A stretch of 64,000 nt of DNA from Streptomyces rimosus subsp. rimosus. GTDB taxonomy: Bacteria; Actinomycetota; Actinomycetes; Streptomycetales; Streptomycetaceae. This document shows, one piece after another, positions 41,886 through 50,188 of this stretch (positions are counted from its first letter, which is position 1; each line of letters starts with the position of its first letter). The notes below the pieces were generated by a model, which did no database searches, was not told the DNA's origin, and saw only the letters and a program-made list of their open reading frames with translations. The stretch is taken from contig NZ_JOCQ01000022.1 in assembly GCF_000720725.1 (NCBI RefSeq), forward strand, positions 38,088-102,087. Direction: 5' to 3'. A program made the translations under genes and the position numbers.

Positions 41886-43001
41886 TCAGGCCGAGACCGA
41901 CCCGGCGGGCGTACGGGCCTCCTCCGGCATCTCGTACGGCGCTGCGTCGTTGTCCGGGACCAGGCCCCACCACCAGGAGATGACCGGGATGTCCAGGGGC
42001 GCGCGGCTCTCGTCGGTGGGCGTGGAGCACAGTGTCGAGGGCAGCCGGGCCGGGTCGTCCGGGGTGGTGTAGCGCCGGGAGGTGATGCCCCAGTCCTGGG
42101 ACCCGCGGATGAACGTACCCAGGTTGTGCAGGTACTGGCGCAGCTGCGGGCTGCCCTGCTGCCGCAGGTGCGCGCTCAGCCGCATGAACAGCGTCATCAC
42201 GCGGTCCCGCTGGGCGATCGCCGTGGTCAGCGCCTCCTCCTGGGAGGTGCCGTACTCGTTCTGCAGCACCTTCAGGACATTGAGGTAGTAGCCCGTCCCG
42301 CGGCTCTCCTTGTGGTGGGAGAAGATGTCGTTGTCCCAGGTGATGATGAAGGAGGCCATCTCGGCCGCGGCGCGCACGGACGTGTGCTCGCGCTCGTGCG
42401 GCTGGAGTTCGTAGCCGTGCCCCATCTCCAGCATCGGCAGGACGACCGAGGTCGCCCCGTCGTACAGGCGCATCAGGGTGTAGTCGGGCAGGCTCGGCAC
42501 GGTGCCGGAGCGCCGGTAGGACGCCTCCCACACGACGGAGAAGAAGTACTCGCGCAGGGCGTCGATCCAGCGCGCGGCCTGGCCCGCGGTGCCGTACCGG
42601 GACACCCGCTGCCGCAGGTCGCGCAGCCCCTCGGCGAGGCAGTCGCCCGGCAGGGTCGGTGACTCGGGGTTCTGCGCGACGCGCAGCAGCCGGTGGAGTA
42701 CGCCCGTCAGCTCCCCCGGGTCGTGCCCGAGGTCGCTCTCCTCGCAGTAGCCGTCGTCGACGCCGAACAGCCACAGCACGAAATCCGCGAGGAGGGAGAC
42801 GACCTCCTCCCGGCCGTCGGGCAGGACGCGCGCGGCGAAGCCGCCGATCCCATGGGTGACCAGACGCCCGCGCAGCTCGTCGGAGCCTATGGAGAAACGT
42901 TTCGCCCATGCTGTCGTCCGGGCTTCGATCTCCAGGTGCCGGGGGTGGACGGCGGGCGGCAGGGGCGACCAGGTCGGCGGAACGGTCAGCTCGGGTCCCA
43001 C
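41886..43001 (-). CDS. Class I terpene cyclase
   Basis: A 371-residue cyclase, normal for Streptomyces sesquiterpene/C11 synthases. Aspartate-rich motif DDGYCE at residues 82-87; NSE triad NDIFSHHKE at 224-232; pyrophosphate-sensor Arg178 exactly 46 residues before the triad; RY pair near residue 312. All metal-binding elements are therefore present. It ionises a prenyl diphosphate and cyclises it; the product cannot be predicted. GTG 43001 is chosen because GAGAGGTGG precedes it at good spacing. A promoter is visible at 43088-43116. Confidence 0.93.
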   Translation of the reverse strand: MGPELTVPPTWSPLPPAVHPRHLEIEARTTAWAKRFSIGSDELRGRLVTHGIGGFAARVLPDGREEVVSLLADFVLWLFGVDDGYCEESDLGHDPGELTGVLHRLLRVAQNPESPTLPGDCLAEGLRDLRQRVSRYGTAGQAARWIDALREYFFSVVWEASYRRSGTVPSLPDYTLMRLYDGATSVVLPMLEMGHGYELQPHEREHTSVRAAAEMASFIITWDNDIFSHHKESRGTGYYLNVLKVLQNEYGTSQEEALTTAIAQRDRVMTLFMRLSAHLRQQGSPQLRQYLHNLGTFIRGSQDWGITSRRYTTPDDPARLPSTLCSTPTDESRAPLDIPVISWWWGLVPDNDAAPYEMPEEARTPAGSVSA

Positions 43002-43077
43002 TCGTGACCACCTCTCAGCAACGGCACGGCACACTCGGCCGGGTACGGAACCGGACAGTCCGGCTCTTGACCGATCA

Positions 43078-43092
43078 ACTATGGCGCATAGT
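43078..43092. promoter_or_regulatory. Palindrome overlapping the terpene-cyclase -10 region
   Basis: ACTATG-GCG-CATAGT is a perfect palindrome with a three-base centre. It overlaps the predicted -10 box, so a bound protein would block RNA polymerase. Confidence 0.5.
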
Positions 43093-43116
43093 ACGCACCC
43101 CGGCCCCCTGATCCAA
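43088..43116 (-). promoter_or_regulatory. Predicted sigma70-type promoter of the terpene cyclase
   Basis: On the minus strand TTGGAT (-35, 43116-43111) and TACTAT (-10, 43093-43088) are separated by 17 bases. Transcription would start near 43080, about 80 bases before the GTG. Confidence 0.55.
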
Positions 43117-43304
43117 TAGCGTCTTGGTGTCTATGACAAGTTTATGGAGGGGCAGCGTCCGTTTCCCGTCGGCACCTGGCCTTCCGCACCGCAAGCGTCC
43201 GGCCGGGCGGCTCGTATGCCCGGCCGGTCGCCGCCCCCTGACGGGGCATCGGCCGCAAAATGAATGCCGGTCGGCCACAAACTGGACGCCGGGAGGGAAA
43301 CTCC

Positions 43305-44120
43305 TTGACAACCTCCACCCCTTTCGACGAGGCGGAGCGCCGGGCCTGGGCCGGGCGGGCCGCGGCGTACGAGCGGAGCTTCGCCGCGCTCTGCGCCCGC
43401 CCGGTGCCCGCGCTGCTCGACGCGGCGCAGATACGCCGCGGCCTGCGCGTGCTCGACGCCGGGACCGGGACCGGCGCCGCCGCCCGTGCCGCGGGTGACC
43501 GGGGCGCCGCGGTGACGGCCGTGGACGCGGACCCCGGCATGGCCGCCCGCGCAGCCGGGGCCGCCCCGGCCGCTGCCGTGTGCGTCGCCGCGCTGCCCCG
43601 CCTCCCCTTCGCCGACGGCTGTTTCGGCGCCGTGGTGGGCAATTTCGTGCTCAACCACGTCGGACGCCCCCGCGCGGCGCTCGCCGAGCTGCGCCGGGTC
43701 GCGCGGCCGGGCGCCCGGATCGCGCTCTCCATCTGGGCGGCCCCGCCGGCCCCCGGCCAGGCACTGTTCGGCCGCGCCCTCCAGGCCGCCGGCGCCACCC
43801 GGCCTGCCCACCTCCCCGCGCTCGCCCCTGAGGACGACTTTCCGCGTACGGAAGAGGGCTTCGCCCGCCTCCTACGCGAATCCGGCCTCAGCGGCGTCCG
43901 CTGCGAGCCCCTTGCCTGGGAGCACCGGGTGACCGCCGAGCAGTGGTGGAGCGGGCCCGCCGCCGGGCTGGCGTCGGCCGGGCAGATTCTGCTGAGTCAG
44001 CCGCCGGAGGTCGTCACCGAAGTCAGGCGCCAGTACGACGCGCTGTGCGCGGAGTTCGCGGGCCCGGACGGCCTGCTCGCACTCCCCCACACCGCCCTGC
44101 TGGCCAGCGGGCAGGCATGA
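43305..44120 (+). CDS. SAM-dependent methyltransferase (class I)
   Basis: A 271-residue methyltransferase: SAM motif VLDAGTGTGAAARAA, acidic VTAVDADPGMAARA and VVGNFVLNHVGRP post-motif, as in the UbiE/Methyltransf_11 group. TTG 43305 is favoured because GGGAGGG precedes it by eight bases; the alternative ATG at 43260 lacks a ribosome site. It is divergent from the terpene cyclase. It could methylate the cyclised product or, as in 2-methylisoborneol pathways, the prenyl diphosphate, though it is not a close match to those enzymes. Confidence 0.85.
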   Translation: MTTSTPFDEAERRAWAGRAAAYERSFAALCARPVPALLDAAQIRRGLRVLDAGTGTGAAARAAGDRGAAVTAVDADPGMAARAAGAAPAAAVCVAALPRLPFADGCFGAVVGNFVLNHVGRPRAALAELRRVARPGARIALSIWAAPPAPGQALFGRALQAAGATRPAHLPALAPEDDFPRTEEGFARLLRESGLSGVRCEPLAWEHRVTAEQWWSGPAAGLASAGQILLSQPPEVVTEVRRQYDALCAEFAGPDGLLALPHTALLASGQA

Positions 44121-44162
44121 GGAGCGCCCCTTCACACGTACTCCGGCCGGACACCCCCTGGA

Positions 44163-45125
44163 TCACGCCGACTTCGCCAGAAACTCCCGCAAGTGCGCGA
44201 GCAGCGCCTCCGGCGCCTCCTCCGCGATGAAGTGCCCGCACTCCGGGATCTCGGCGCCGGTGACCTGCTCAGGACGGGCCGAGTGGTCCCGCCAGATGTC
44301 CAGCGTCGGCAGCTGCGCGGGCAGACCGGCCGCTCCCCACAGAGCCAGTACGGGTACGGTCAGCAGCCGCCCCTCGGCGAAGTCCGCGTCGTCCAGGGCG
44401 GTGTCGGCCTCCGCGGCCCGGTAGTCGTCGAAGCCCGCGCGCAGCGCGCCGGGGCGGGAGAACGCCGTCACGTACGCGTCCACGGCCTCGTCGGTCAGCG
44501 CGTGCCGGTTGTAGGTCCAGCGCTCGAAGAAGTACTCCAGGTAGCCGCGCACGTCCTGTCCGGCCAGCCGTTCGGGCAGGTCGGGCTGGAGGTGGAAGAA
44601 CCAGTGCCAGTAGCCGGAGGCGATGGTGGCGTCCACCCGGCGCATCACCTCGCGGGTCGGCACGATGTCCAGGACGGCGATCCGCTCCACCTGTTCGGGC
44701 CGGTCCAGCGCCCAGCGGTGGGCGACCCGCGCGCCGCGGTCGTGCCCGACGACACCGGCCCTCCGAAACCCCAGCGACTCGACCAGACCGGCCATGTCGG
44801 CGGCCATCGTCCGCTTGTCGTAACCGGTCGCGGGTTTGTCGCTGCGGCCGTAGCCGCGCAGGTCGGGCGCCACCACGGTGTGGCTGCGGGCCAGTTCGCC
44901 GAGGACCGGCCACCAGCAGCGGGAGGTCTGCGGCCAGCCGTGCAGCAGCACGACCAGCGGCCCGGAGCCCGCCCTCGTGTAGTGCAGCCGTACGCCGTTC
45001 ACCTGGGCCACGCCCGTGGTCGTACCGTCTGGGGTCGTACCGCCTGGGGTCGTACCGTCCACCACCAGTTGCCTCCCGCGCAGTTCCGCAGCCGACATCG
45101 CACCGGACCGCTCCAAGGCCCGCAC
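44163..45125 (-). CDS. Alpha/beta hydrolase, predicted haloacetate (fluoroacetate) dehalogenase
   Basis: A 320-residue hydrolase from GTG 45125 (GAGAGGG seven bases upstream). Nucleophile Asp129 in GHDRGARVAHR; Arg130 and Arg133 correspond to the carboxylate-binding arginines of fluoroacetate dehalogenases; His174-Trp175 (YWHWFF) lie exactly 45 and 46 residues after the nucleophile, and Tyr235 (DDYRA) completes the halide pocket. Catalytic His lies in PECGHFIAE. In that family this set cleaves the C-F bond of fluoroacetate; epoxide hydrolase is the alternative. The N-terminus has a GTTP/DGTT repeat. A CGNR regulator gene is divergent, 28 bp away. Confidence 0.85.
   Translation of the reverse strand: MRALERSGAMSAAELRGRQLVVDGTTPGGTTPDGTTTGVAQVNGVRLHYTRAGSGPLVVLLHGWPQTSRCWWPVLGELARSHTVVAPDLRGYGRSDKPATGYDKRTMAADMAGLVESLGFRRAGVVGHDRGARVAHRWALDRPEQVERIAVLDIVPTREVMRRVDATIASGYWHWFFHLQPDLPERLAGQDVRGYLEYFFERWTYNRHALTDEAVDAYVTAFSRPGALRAGFDDYRAAEADTALDDADFAEGRLLTVPVLALWGAAGLPAQLPTLDIWRDHSARPEQVTGAEIPECGHFIAEEAPEALLAHLREFLAKSA
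45018..45062 (-). repeat. Three 15-bp tandem repeats in the hydrolase N-terminus
   Basis: GGTCGTACCGTCTGG and two further near copies (the last truncated) encode the GTTPGGTTPDGTTTG stretch of the alpha/beta hydrolase. In frame, so length changes would be tolerated. Confidence 0.7.
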
Positions 45126-45129
45126 TTCC

Positions 45130-45148
45130 TAACCCTCTCAGGGGGTTA
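45130..45148. promoter_or_regulatory. Candidate operator between hydrolase and CGNR regulator
   Basis: TAACCC (45130-45135) and GGGTTA (45143-45148) are perfect 6-bp arms with a 7-base centre, filling the 28-bp gap between two divergent genes. It overlaps both ribosome/promoter regions, so a bound CGNR protein could control both. Confidence 0.5.
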
Positions 45149-45153
45149 TTACA

Positions 45154-45771
45154 GTGGCAAGCATGTCGAGCGATGACGCGTGGCTCCGGTGCGGCGGGCG
45201 GCTGTGCCTGGACTTCGCCAACACGCTGCGGAACCGGGCGCGCGTACCGCGCGAGACACTGGCCGTACCGCAGGACCTGCGGCGGTGGCTGGAGTGGGCC
45301 GGGGTGACCGGCACGGCCCGCCCCTCGGCACGGGACGCGGACGCACTCGACCTGGCGCGGAAGCTGCGCGACGCGCTGGACCGGGCGGTGCTCGCGGCGG
45401 CCGACGGCGCGCTTCCCGCCCCCACCGACCTGGCTTTCATCAACAGCACAGCGGCCGCGCTCCCCCTCCCGGCCCCTCAACTGACCGTAAAAAACGGCAA
45501 GTTGTCGCACGCGATCGCACCCGCCCTGTCCCCCGCCGACCTGACCGCGGGTCTCGCCCTGGTCGCGCAGGACGCGGTGGCGTTGCTGCCCTCGCCCGAG
45601 GTCCGGCGGGTGCGCGTCTGCGGCGCGGACGGCTGCGCCCTGCGCTTCGTCGACCGCTCCCCCGCGCACAACCGCCGCTGGTGCTCCATGGAGCGGTGCG
45701 GCAACCGCGCCAAGGCCCGCCGCCATCTGGCACGGACGGGGCGTTCACCCCGCCCGGACGGCGGTGGATGA
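45154..45771 (+). CDS. CGNR zinc-finger (ABATE domain) regulator
   Basis: A 205-residue protein: N-terminal ABATE domain (GGRLCLDFANTLRNR to about residue 125), then a zinc finger with Cys pairs in VRVCGADGCALRFVD and WCSMERCGNRAKARRH, containing the name-giving CGNR. The family acts as stress- or ligand-linked transcription factors. GTG 45154 and ATG 45163 are both possible starts. The divergent alpha/beta hydrolase and the palindrome between them suggest this protein controls the hydrolase. Confidence 0.92.
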   Translation: MASMSSDDAWLRCGGRLCLDFANTLRNRARVPRETLAVPQDLRRWLEWAGVTGTARPSARDADALDLARKLRDALDRAVLAAADGALPAPTDLAFINSTAAALPLPAPQLTVKNGKLSHAIAPALSPADLTAGLALVAQDAVALLPSPEVRRVRVCGADGCALRFVDRSPAHNRRWCSMERCGNRAKARRHLARTGRSPRPDGGG

Positions 45772-46348
45772 TGGTGCGATGGAGACTCCTGTGCTGGTCC
45801 CGGCCGGAGTGGTCCTGCTCGTGGGAGCGCCGGCCGCCGGGAAGAGCACCTTCGCCGGGCAACTGGTCGCGCAGGGCCGGCTGCCCGCCGAGGCCGTGGT
45901 GTCCAGCGACGCCATCGCCGAGGAGCTGTTCGGCCCCGGTGTCGACCGGGGCACGGTCGACGCACAGGTCTTCGAGGAGCGCGACCGCCGGGTCGCCGAG
46001 CGGCTGCACGAGGGGCGCACCGTCCTGATCGACGCGACGAACGTACTGCCCCGGGGCCGCGAACGACTGCTGGCCATCGCGCGGAAGTTCGGCGTCCCGG
46101 TCACCGCGCTCCGCTTCGCGCCGCACGAGCCGGTCCTGCTCCTCCAGAGCCGCGAACGCGCCAAACGCGTCCCGGACGCGGAGATCTCCGCCTACGCGGC
46201 ACTGCTCCGCGACACCGCCGACACCCGCCACCTTCTGGCGGAGGGCATCAGCACCGTCCACGAGGTCCCGGGCCGCGCGCAGGGCACGGGGGCGGCGGAG
46301 GCGGCGCGGCGGTTCCGGTTCGAGGGATGCGAGGAGTACGAGGGATGA
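45764..46348 (+). CDS. P-loop kinase resembling the polynucleotide 5'-kinase domain
   Basis: A 194-residue protein: Walker A GAPAAGKSTFAG, SSDAI acceptor-binding segment, LIDATNVLPRGRERLL and a downstream RERAKRVPDAEI lid region. Order and spacing follow the kinase domain of T4 Pnkp (there NRDD, SDTNLNPERR, RNSKRG). It may phosphorylate RNA/DNA 5' ends or a small metabolite. The GTG start overlaps the CGNR gene by 8 bp; ATG 45779 is an alternative. A HAD phosphatase of the type fused to this kinase in T4 Pnkp is convergent 96 bp away. Confidence 0.78.
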   Translation: MDDGAMETPVLVPAGVVLLVGAPAAGKSTFAGQLVAQGRLPAEAVVSSDAIAEELFGPGVDRGTVDAQVFEERDRRVAERLHEGRTVLIDATNVLPRGRERLLAIARKFGVPVTALRFAPHEPVLLLQSRERAKRVPDAEISAYAALLRDTADTRHLLAEGISTVHEVPGRAQGTGAAEAARRFRFEGCEEYEG

Positions 46349-46444
46349 AGACGGCCGGCCGGAACGGCGCGTGACGCCGATACGCCCTCGTAACGACGCG
46401 GTCGGCGAACCGCGCACCGCCGGGGCACGCCGCCCCCGAACGCC

Positions 46445-46957
46445 TCAGGTCCGCCCCTCCCGCTCCTGCGCGTCCTTCAGTTCGGCGGAGGGCTCCGCCC
46501 AGCGGGCCCGTACGACCGGGAAACCTGCCTGTTCGCAGGCGACGCAGACCAGTTCGTCGTCGTCCACGACATGGCGTACGTCGCGGCCACCAGCGATGCG
46601 GCGCAGCAGTTCCAATTTGGTGTGACGGGCCGGACGCCGGTCGTTGTCCGGACGCATGTACAGACGCCCCTCGGGCAGGCCGTGCTCTTCGAGCCAGGCC
46701 AGCGTGTCCCGGCGGCAGCGCTCGGGGCGGCCGGTGAGGTAGACGACCTCACAGTCCTCGGCGCTCTCCCGGGCCAGCGCCACGCCCTGCGCGAGCGGCG
46801 GGTCGTCGGGCGCGGCGGCGAAGAAACCGTTCCAGTCGCGCGGCCTGCGCTCCAGGAAGCGCTGGCGGTGCGCGGTGTCGGCGAGCGTGCCGTCGAGGTC
46901 GAACACCGCCAGGGGCCGCGACGCCGCGCCGCGCCCGCCTCTTCCCGTTCTCGTCAT
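46445..46957 (-). CDS. HAD-superfamily phosphatase resembling the Pnkp 3'-phosphatase domain
   Basis: A 170-residue HAD protein: motif I VFDLDGTLAD, motif II VVYLTGR, then Lys in HTKLELLRRI and motif IV HVVDDDELV. The unusual LYMRPDNDRR segment between motifs II and III resembles the T4 Pnkp phosphatase. The ATG at 46957 has AAGGGA six bases upstream. It could remove 3' phosphates from nucleic acid ends or dephosphorylate nucleotides. Convergence with a Pnkp-kinase-like gene suggests a shared role. Confidence 0.8.
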   Translation of the reverse strand: MTRTGRGGRGAASRPLAVFDLDGTLADTAHRQRFLERRPRDWNGFFAAAPDDPPLAQGVALARESAEDCEVVYLTGRPERCRRDTLAWLEEHGLPEGRLYMRPDNDRRPARHTKLELLRRIAGGRDVRHVVDDDELVCVACEQAGFPVVRARWAEPSAELKDAQEREGRT

Positions 46958-47447
46958 CGCGTCCCTTCGTTCCGGCGCGGACGGCTGCCGCTCGTGTGGC
47001 GGCGATCTGCGTACGGTGGCCGAATTCCGTCGTTCCGGCGGTCGAATGGATCGTACGTGAGGCCGGTGGGCGCGCCGGTGACGCGGGGCCGGGAGAAGCG
47101 CCGGGCCCGGGAGGACGCGTCGGGGCGGGCTCACCCTGGGCGTCAAGCCGTCCGTGGATGCCTACTGGCGCCGGACGGCCCACGGGGCCGCCGGTCCGCA
47201 CCTGACCGCATCCCAAATTCGTACAAAGAATCGAACCACCGGCACCTTCTTCCTCCCCGAAAACTCCCAGGCAGCAACGGCCGCGGGGGCTCTCCGAACG
47301 GTCCCGCGCCGGTGCGTGCCCTCGCGCACGGGCGCCGGGCCGACGAGAATGTGCCCTTGAGCGCACCGTCCCCACCCGATTAGGTGGAGGGCGGCAATTC
47401 CGCCGTCGGACGGCAGCCGCCGTCCCGGCCCGAAGGAGTTGGAGCCC
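46958..47447. other. Intergenic 490 bp before the ergothioneine operon
   Basis: No convincing gene on either strand. The right end holds the egtA promoter candidate (47357-47386) and ribosome site; around 47210-47240 there is a short A/T-richer stretch. No hairpin strong enough to call an RNA was found by eye. Confidence 0.5.
47357..47386 (+). promoter_or_regulatory. Predicted promoter of the egt operon
   Basis: TTGAGC (-35) and TAGGTG (-10) are separated by 18 bases; the start would be near 47392, about 55 bases before the egtA ATG. The -10 is weak. Confidence 0.4.
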
Positions 47448-48875
47448 ATGCCTGCACGTCCGGCGGTCACGGAGGCGGAGCTGGAGGCCCATTTGCGGGG
47501 CATCTGCTTCAAGACCGGACCACCTCGCTACATAGGCGTCGAGATCGAATGGCTCGTGCACGACGCCCGCAATCCCCGATGTCCCGTCGACCCCGTACGA
47601 CACCGTGAAGCGGCCGCCGCACTCCGCGCCCTCCCCCTGCGGTCGGCCCTCACCTTCGAACCCGGCGGCCAGCTGGAGCTCAGCTCGCTGCCCGCCACCT
47701 CCCTCACCGCCTGCATCGAGGCCGTCTCGGCCGACCTGGCCCTGGTGCGTCCCGCCATGCGGGAGCTGGGTCTCGGCATGGCGGGGCACGGCCACAATCC
47801 CTGGCACCCGCCGCGCCGGGTGCTCACCGATCCCCGGTACAACGCCATGGAGGCGTACTTCGACCGCTGGGGCGCGGCCGGCCGGTCCATGATGTGCGGC
47901 ACCGCCTCCGTACAGGTCTGCGTGGACGCGGGCCACGAGGAGCCGGGTCCGCTGGGGCTCGGCCGCCGCTGGAGACTGGCGCACCTGCTGGGTGCGGTAC
48001 TGGTCGCCGCCTTCGCCAACTCGCCGGTCAGCGAGGGCTGCCCGACCGGCTACCGCTCCACCCGCCAGGTGGTGTGGTCGCAGATGGACCCGGGCCGCAC
48101 CCTCGCCCCGTCGGAGGGCCCCGACCCGCGCACCGCCTGGGCCGGATACGTACTGGACGCGCCCGTGATGTGCGTACGCAGCGACGACGGCCCCTGGGAC
48201 GCGCCGGAGGGGCTGACGTTTCGCGACTGGGTCCGTACGGGCGCGCCGCGCCCGCCCACCGAGGAGGATCTCGACTACCACGTCACCACGCTCTTCCCGC
48301 CCGTACGGCCGCGCGGACACCTGGAACTGCGCATGATCGACGCGCAGCCGGGGGACGGCGGCTGGATCGTGCCGCTGGCCGTCACGGCCGCGCTGTTCGA
48401 CGACCCCGAGGCCGCCGAGAGCGCGTACCGCGTGGTCAAGCCGCTCGCGGAGACGGCCGGCGCACGGCCCGCGCCGCGCAACCCGCTGTGGCGGCACGCC
48501 ACCCGCGGCGCACTGACCGATCCCGAGCTGCACGCCGCCGCGCTGGCCTGCTTCACCATCGCGCAGGAGGCGCTGCCCCGGCTGGGCGCCTCGGCCGAGG
48601 TGACCGGCGCGGTCGCCCGGTTCACCGAGCAGTACGTGGCACGCGGGCGCTGCCCGGCGGACGACCTGCTGGACGGGGCGTACGCGGATGGGCCGTGCAC
48701 GGATGGTCCGTACGCGGACGAGGCACACGCGGACGGTGCGTACACGGACGAGCCCGCACCTGCACCCGCCGCGCCGCCGCCCCGGCCGCCCGTACCCGCG
48801 CCGCCCACCGGGTTACCGGCAGCGCCGGACGCCGCGTACGAGGACGAGCTCACCCCTGGGAAGGACAGCCTGTGA
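47448..48875 (+). CDS. egtA: Glutamate-cysteine ligase EgtA
   Basis: A 475-residue ATP-grasp-like GCS2-family ligase that joins glutamate and cysteine, providing gamma-Glu-Cys for ergothioneine. Segments YIGVEIEWLVHD, LTFEPGGQLELSS, GHGHNPWHPPRRVL and PVSEGCPTGYRSTRQVVW are typical. GAAGGAG precedes the ATG. It leads egtABCD. From about residue 400 the C-terminus is a repetitive low-complexity tail (DGAYA-type units) followed by a Pro/Ala stretch, not needed for the fold. Stop overlaps the egtB GTG. Confidence 0.95.
   Translation: MPARPAVTEAELEAHLRGICFKTGPPRYIGVEIEWLVHDARNPRCPVDPVRHREAAAALRALPLRSALTFEPGGQLELSSLPATSLTACIEAVSADLALVRPAMRELGLGMAGHGHNPWHPPRRVLTDPRYNAMEAYFDRWGAAGRSMMCGTASVQVCVDAGHEEPGPLGLGRRWRLAHLLGAVLVAAFANSPVSEGCPTGYRSTRQVVWSQMDPGRTLAPSEGPDPRTAWAGYVLDAPVMCVRSDDGPWDAPEGLTFRDWVRTGAPRPPTEEDLDYHVTTLFPPVRPRGHLELRMIDAQPGDGGWIVPLAVTAALFDDPEAAESAYRVVKPLAETAGARPAPRNPLWRHATRGALTDPELHAAALACFTIAQEALPRLGASAEVTGAVARFTEQYVARGRCPADDLLDGAYADGPCTDGPYADEAHADGAYTDEPAPAPAAPPPRPPVPAPPTGLPAAPDAAYEDELTPGKDSL
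48672..48746 (+). repeat. Five 15-bp tandem repeats in the EgtA C-terminal tail
   Basis: Units GACGGGGCGTACGCG, GATGGGCCGTGCACG, GATGGTCCGTACGCG, GACGAGGCACACGCG and GACGGTGCGTACACG encode DGAYA, DGPCT, DGPYA, DEAHA and DGAYT (residues 409-433). Confidence 0.8.
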
Positions 48876-50188
48876 CCCACGATCCCGAATCGCTCCGGGA
48901 ACGCGCGGCGCGAGCGCTGCTCGCCGCGCGCGACCGCACCCACCTGCTCACCACCTGCGTCGACGACCACGACCTCACCGCCCAGCACTCCCCGTTGATG
49001 TCGCCGCTGGTCTGGGACCTGGCGCACATCGGCAACCAGGAGGAGCAGTGGCTGCTGCGCGCGGTCGGCCGGCAGAACGCCCTGCGCCCGGACATCGACT
49101 CCGTCTACGACGCCTTCGAGCACCCGCGCGCCGAGCGCCCGTCCCTGCCCCTGCTGCCGCCCACCGAGGCGCACAGCTATGTGACGGACGTACGGAGCCG
49201 GGTCCTGGACGTCCTCGACAGCAGCCCGCTGCGCGGCGAGCCGCTGCTCGACTCCGGCTTCGCGTTCGGCATGATCGCGCAGCACGAGCAGCAGCACGAC
49301 GAGACCATGCTCATCACGCACCAGCTGCGCCGCGGCCCGGCCGCGCTGACGGCCCCCGAGCCGCCGGTGACCTCCGACGGCATCCTGCCCACCGAAGTCC
49401 TCGTCCCCGGCGGCCCGTTCACGATGGGCACCTCCACCGAACCATGGGCCCTGGACAACGAACGCCCCGCGCACCGCCGCCTCCTGCCGTCGTTCCTCAT
49501 AGACACCACACCGGTGAGCAACGGCGCGTACCAGGACTTCATCGAGGACGGCGGATACGACGACGAGCGCTGGTGGTCCCCCGAAGGCTGGAACCACATA
49601 CGCGAACACCGCCTGCACGCCCCGCTGTTCTGGCGCCGGGAGGGCGGCCAGTGGCTGCGGCGGCGCTTCGGCGTCACCGAGCCGGTGCCGGCGGACGAAC
49701 CGGTCCTGCACGTGAGCTGGTACGAGGCCGACGCGTACGCGCGGTGGGCGGGGCGGCGGCTGCCCACGGAAGAGGAGTGGGAGAAGGCCGCCCGGCACGA
49801 CCCGGTCACCGGCCGGTCGCGGCGCTACCCGTGGGGCGACGAGGACCCCGGCCCCATGCACGCCAACCTGGGCCAGCGGCACCTGCGCCCCGCCGCCGTC
49901 GGCAGCTACCCGGACGGCCAGTCCCCGCTCGGCGTAAGGCAGTTGATCGGCGATGTATGGGAGTGGACAGCGAGCGACTTCCTCCCCTACCCCGGCTTCG
50001 CCGCCTTCCCCTACCGCGAGTACTCGGAGGTGTTCTTCGGCGGGCCGTACAAGGTGCTGCGCGGAGGTTCGTTCGCCGTCGACCCGGTCGCCTGCCGGGG
50101 CACCTTCCGCAACTGGGACCTGCCGGTACGGCGCCAGATCTTCTCCGGCTTCCGCACGGCGCGGGACGCCGGGGCGGTGGGCGCATGA
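48872..50188 (+). CDS. egtB: Hercynine oxygenase (ergothioneine sulfoxide synthase) EgtB
   Basis: A 438-residue non-heme iron enzyme that couples hercynine with gamma-Glu-Cys and oxygen. N-terminal DinB_2 domain with an iron-binding HxxxHxE-type motif (QHEQQHDE, about residue 135) and C-terminal formylglycine-generating-enzyme-like domain (VPGGPFTMGTS to GDVWEWTASDF, FKVLRGGSF-like VLRGGSF). GTG overlaps the egtA stop (GTGA). The stop overlaps the ATG of a short frame leading into egtC. Confidence 0.96.
   Translation: MTHDPESLRERAARALLAARDRTHLLTTCVDDHDLTAQHSPLMSPLVWDLAHIGNQEEQWLLRAVGRQNALRPDIDSVYDAFEHPRAERPSLPLLPPTEAHSYVTDVRSRVLDVLDSSPLRGEPLLDSGFAFGMIAQHEQQHDETMLITHQLRRGPAALTAPEPPVTSDGILPTEVLVPGGPFTMGTSTEPWALDNERPAHRRLLPSFLIDTTPVSNGAYQDFIEDGGYDDERWWSPEGWNHIREHRLHAPLFWRREGGQWLRRRFGVTEPVPADEPVLHVSWYEADAYARWAGRRLPTEEEWEKAARHDPVTGRSRRYPWGDEDPGPMHANLGQRHLRPAAVGSYPDGQSPLGVRQLIGDVWEWTASDFLPYPGFAAFPYREYSEVFFGGPYKVLRGGSFAVDPVACRGTFRNWDLPVRRQIFSGFRTARDAGAVGA

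Noticed and set aside
40209..43001. Carotenoid biosynthesis cluster
   Set aside because: The CrtI-like protein has no phytoene synthase or prenyl synthase partner, and the cyclase is class I mono/sesquiterpene type.
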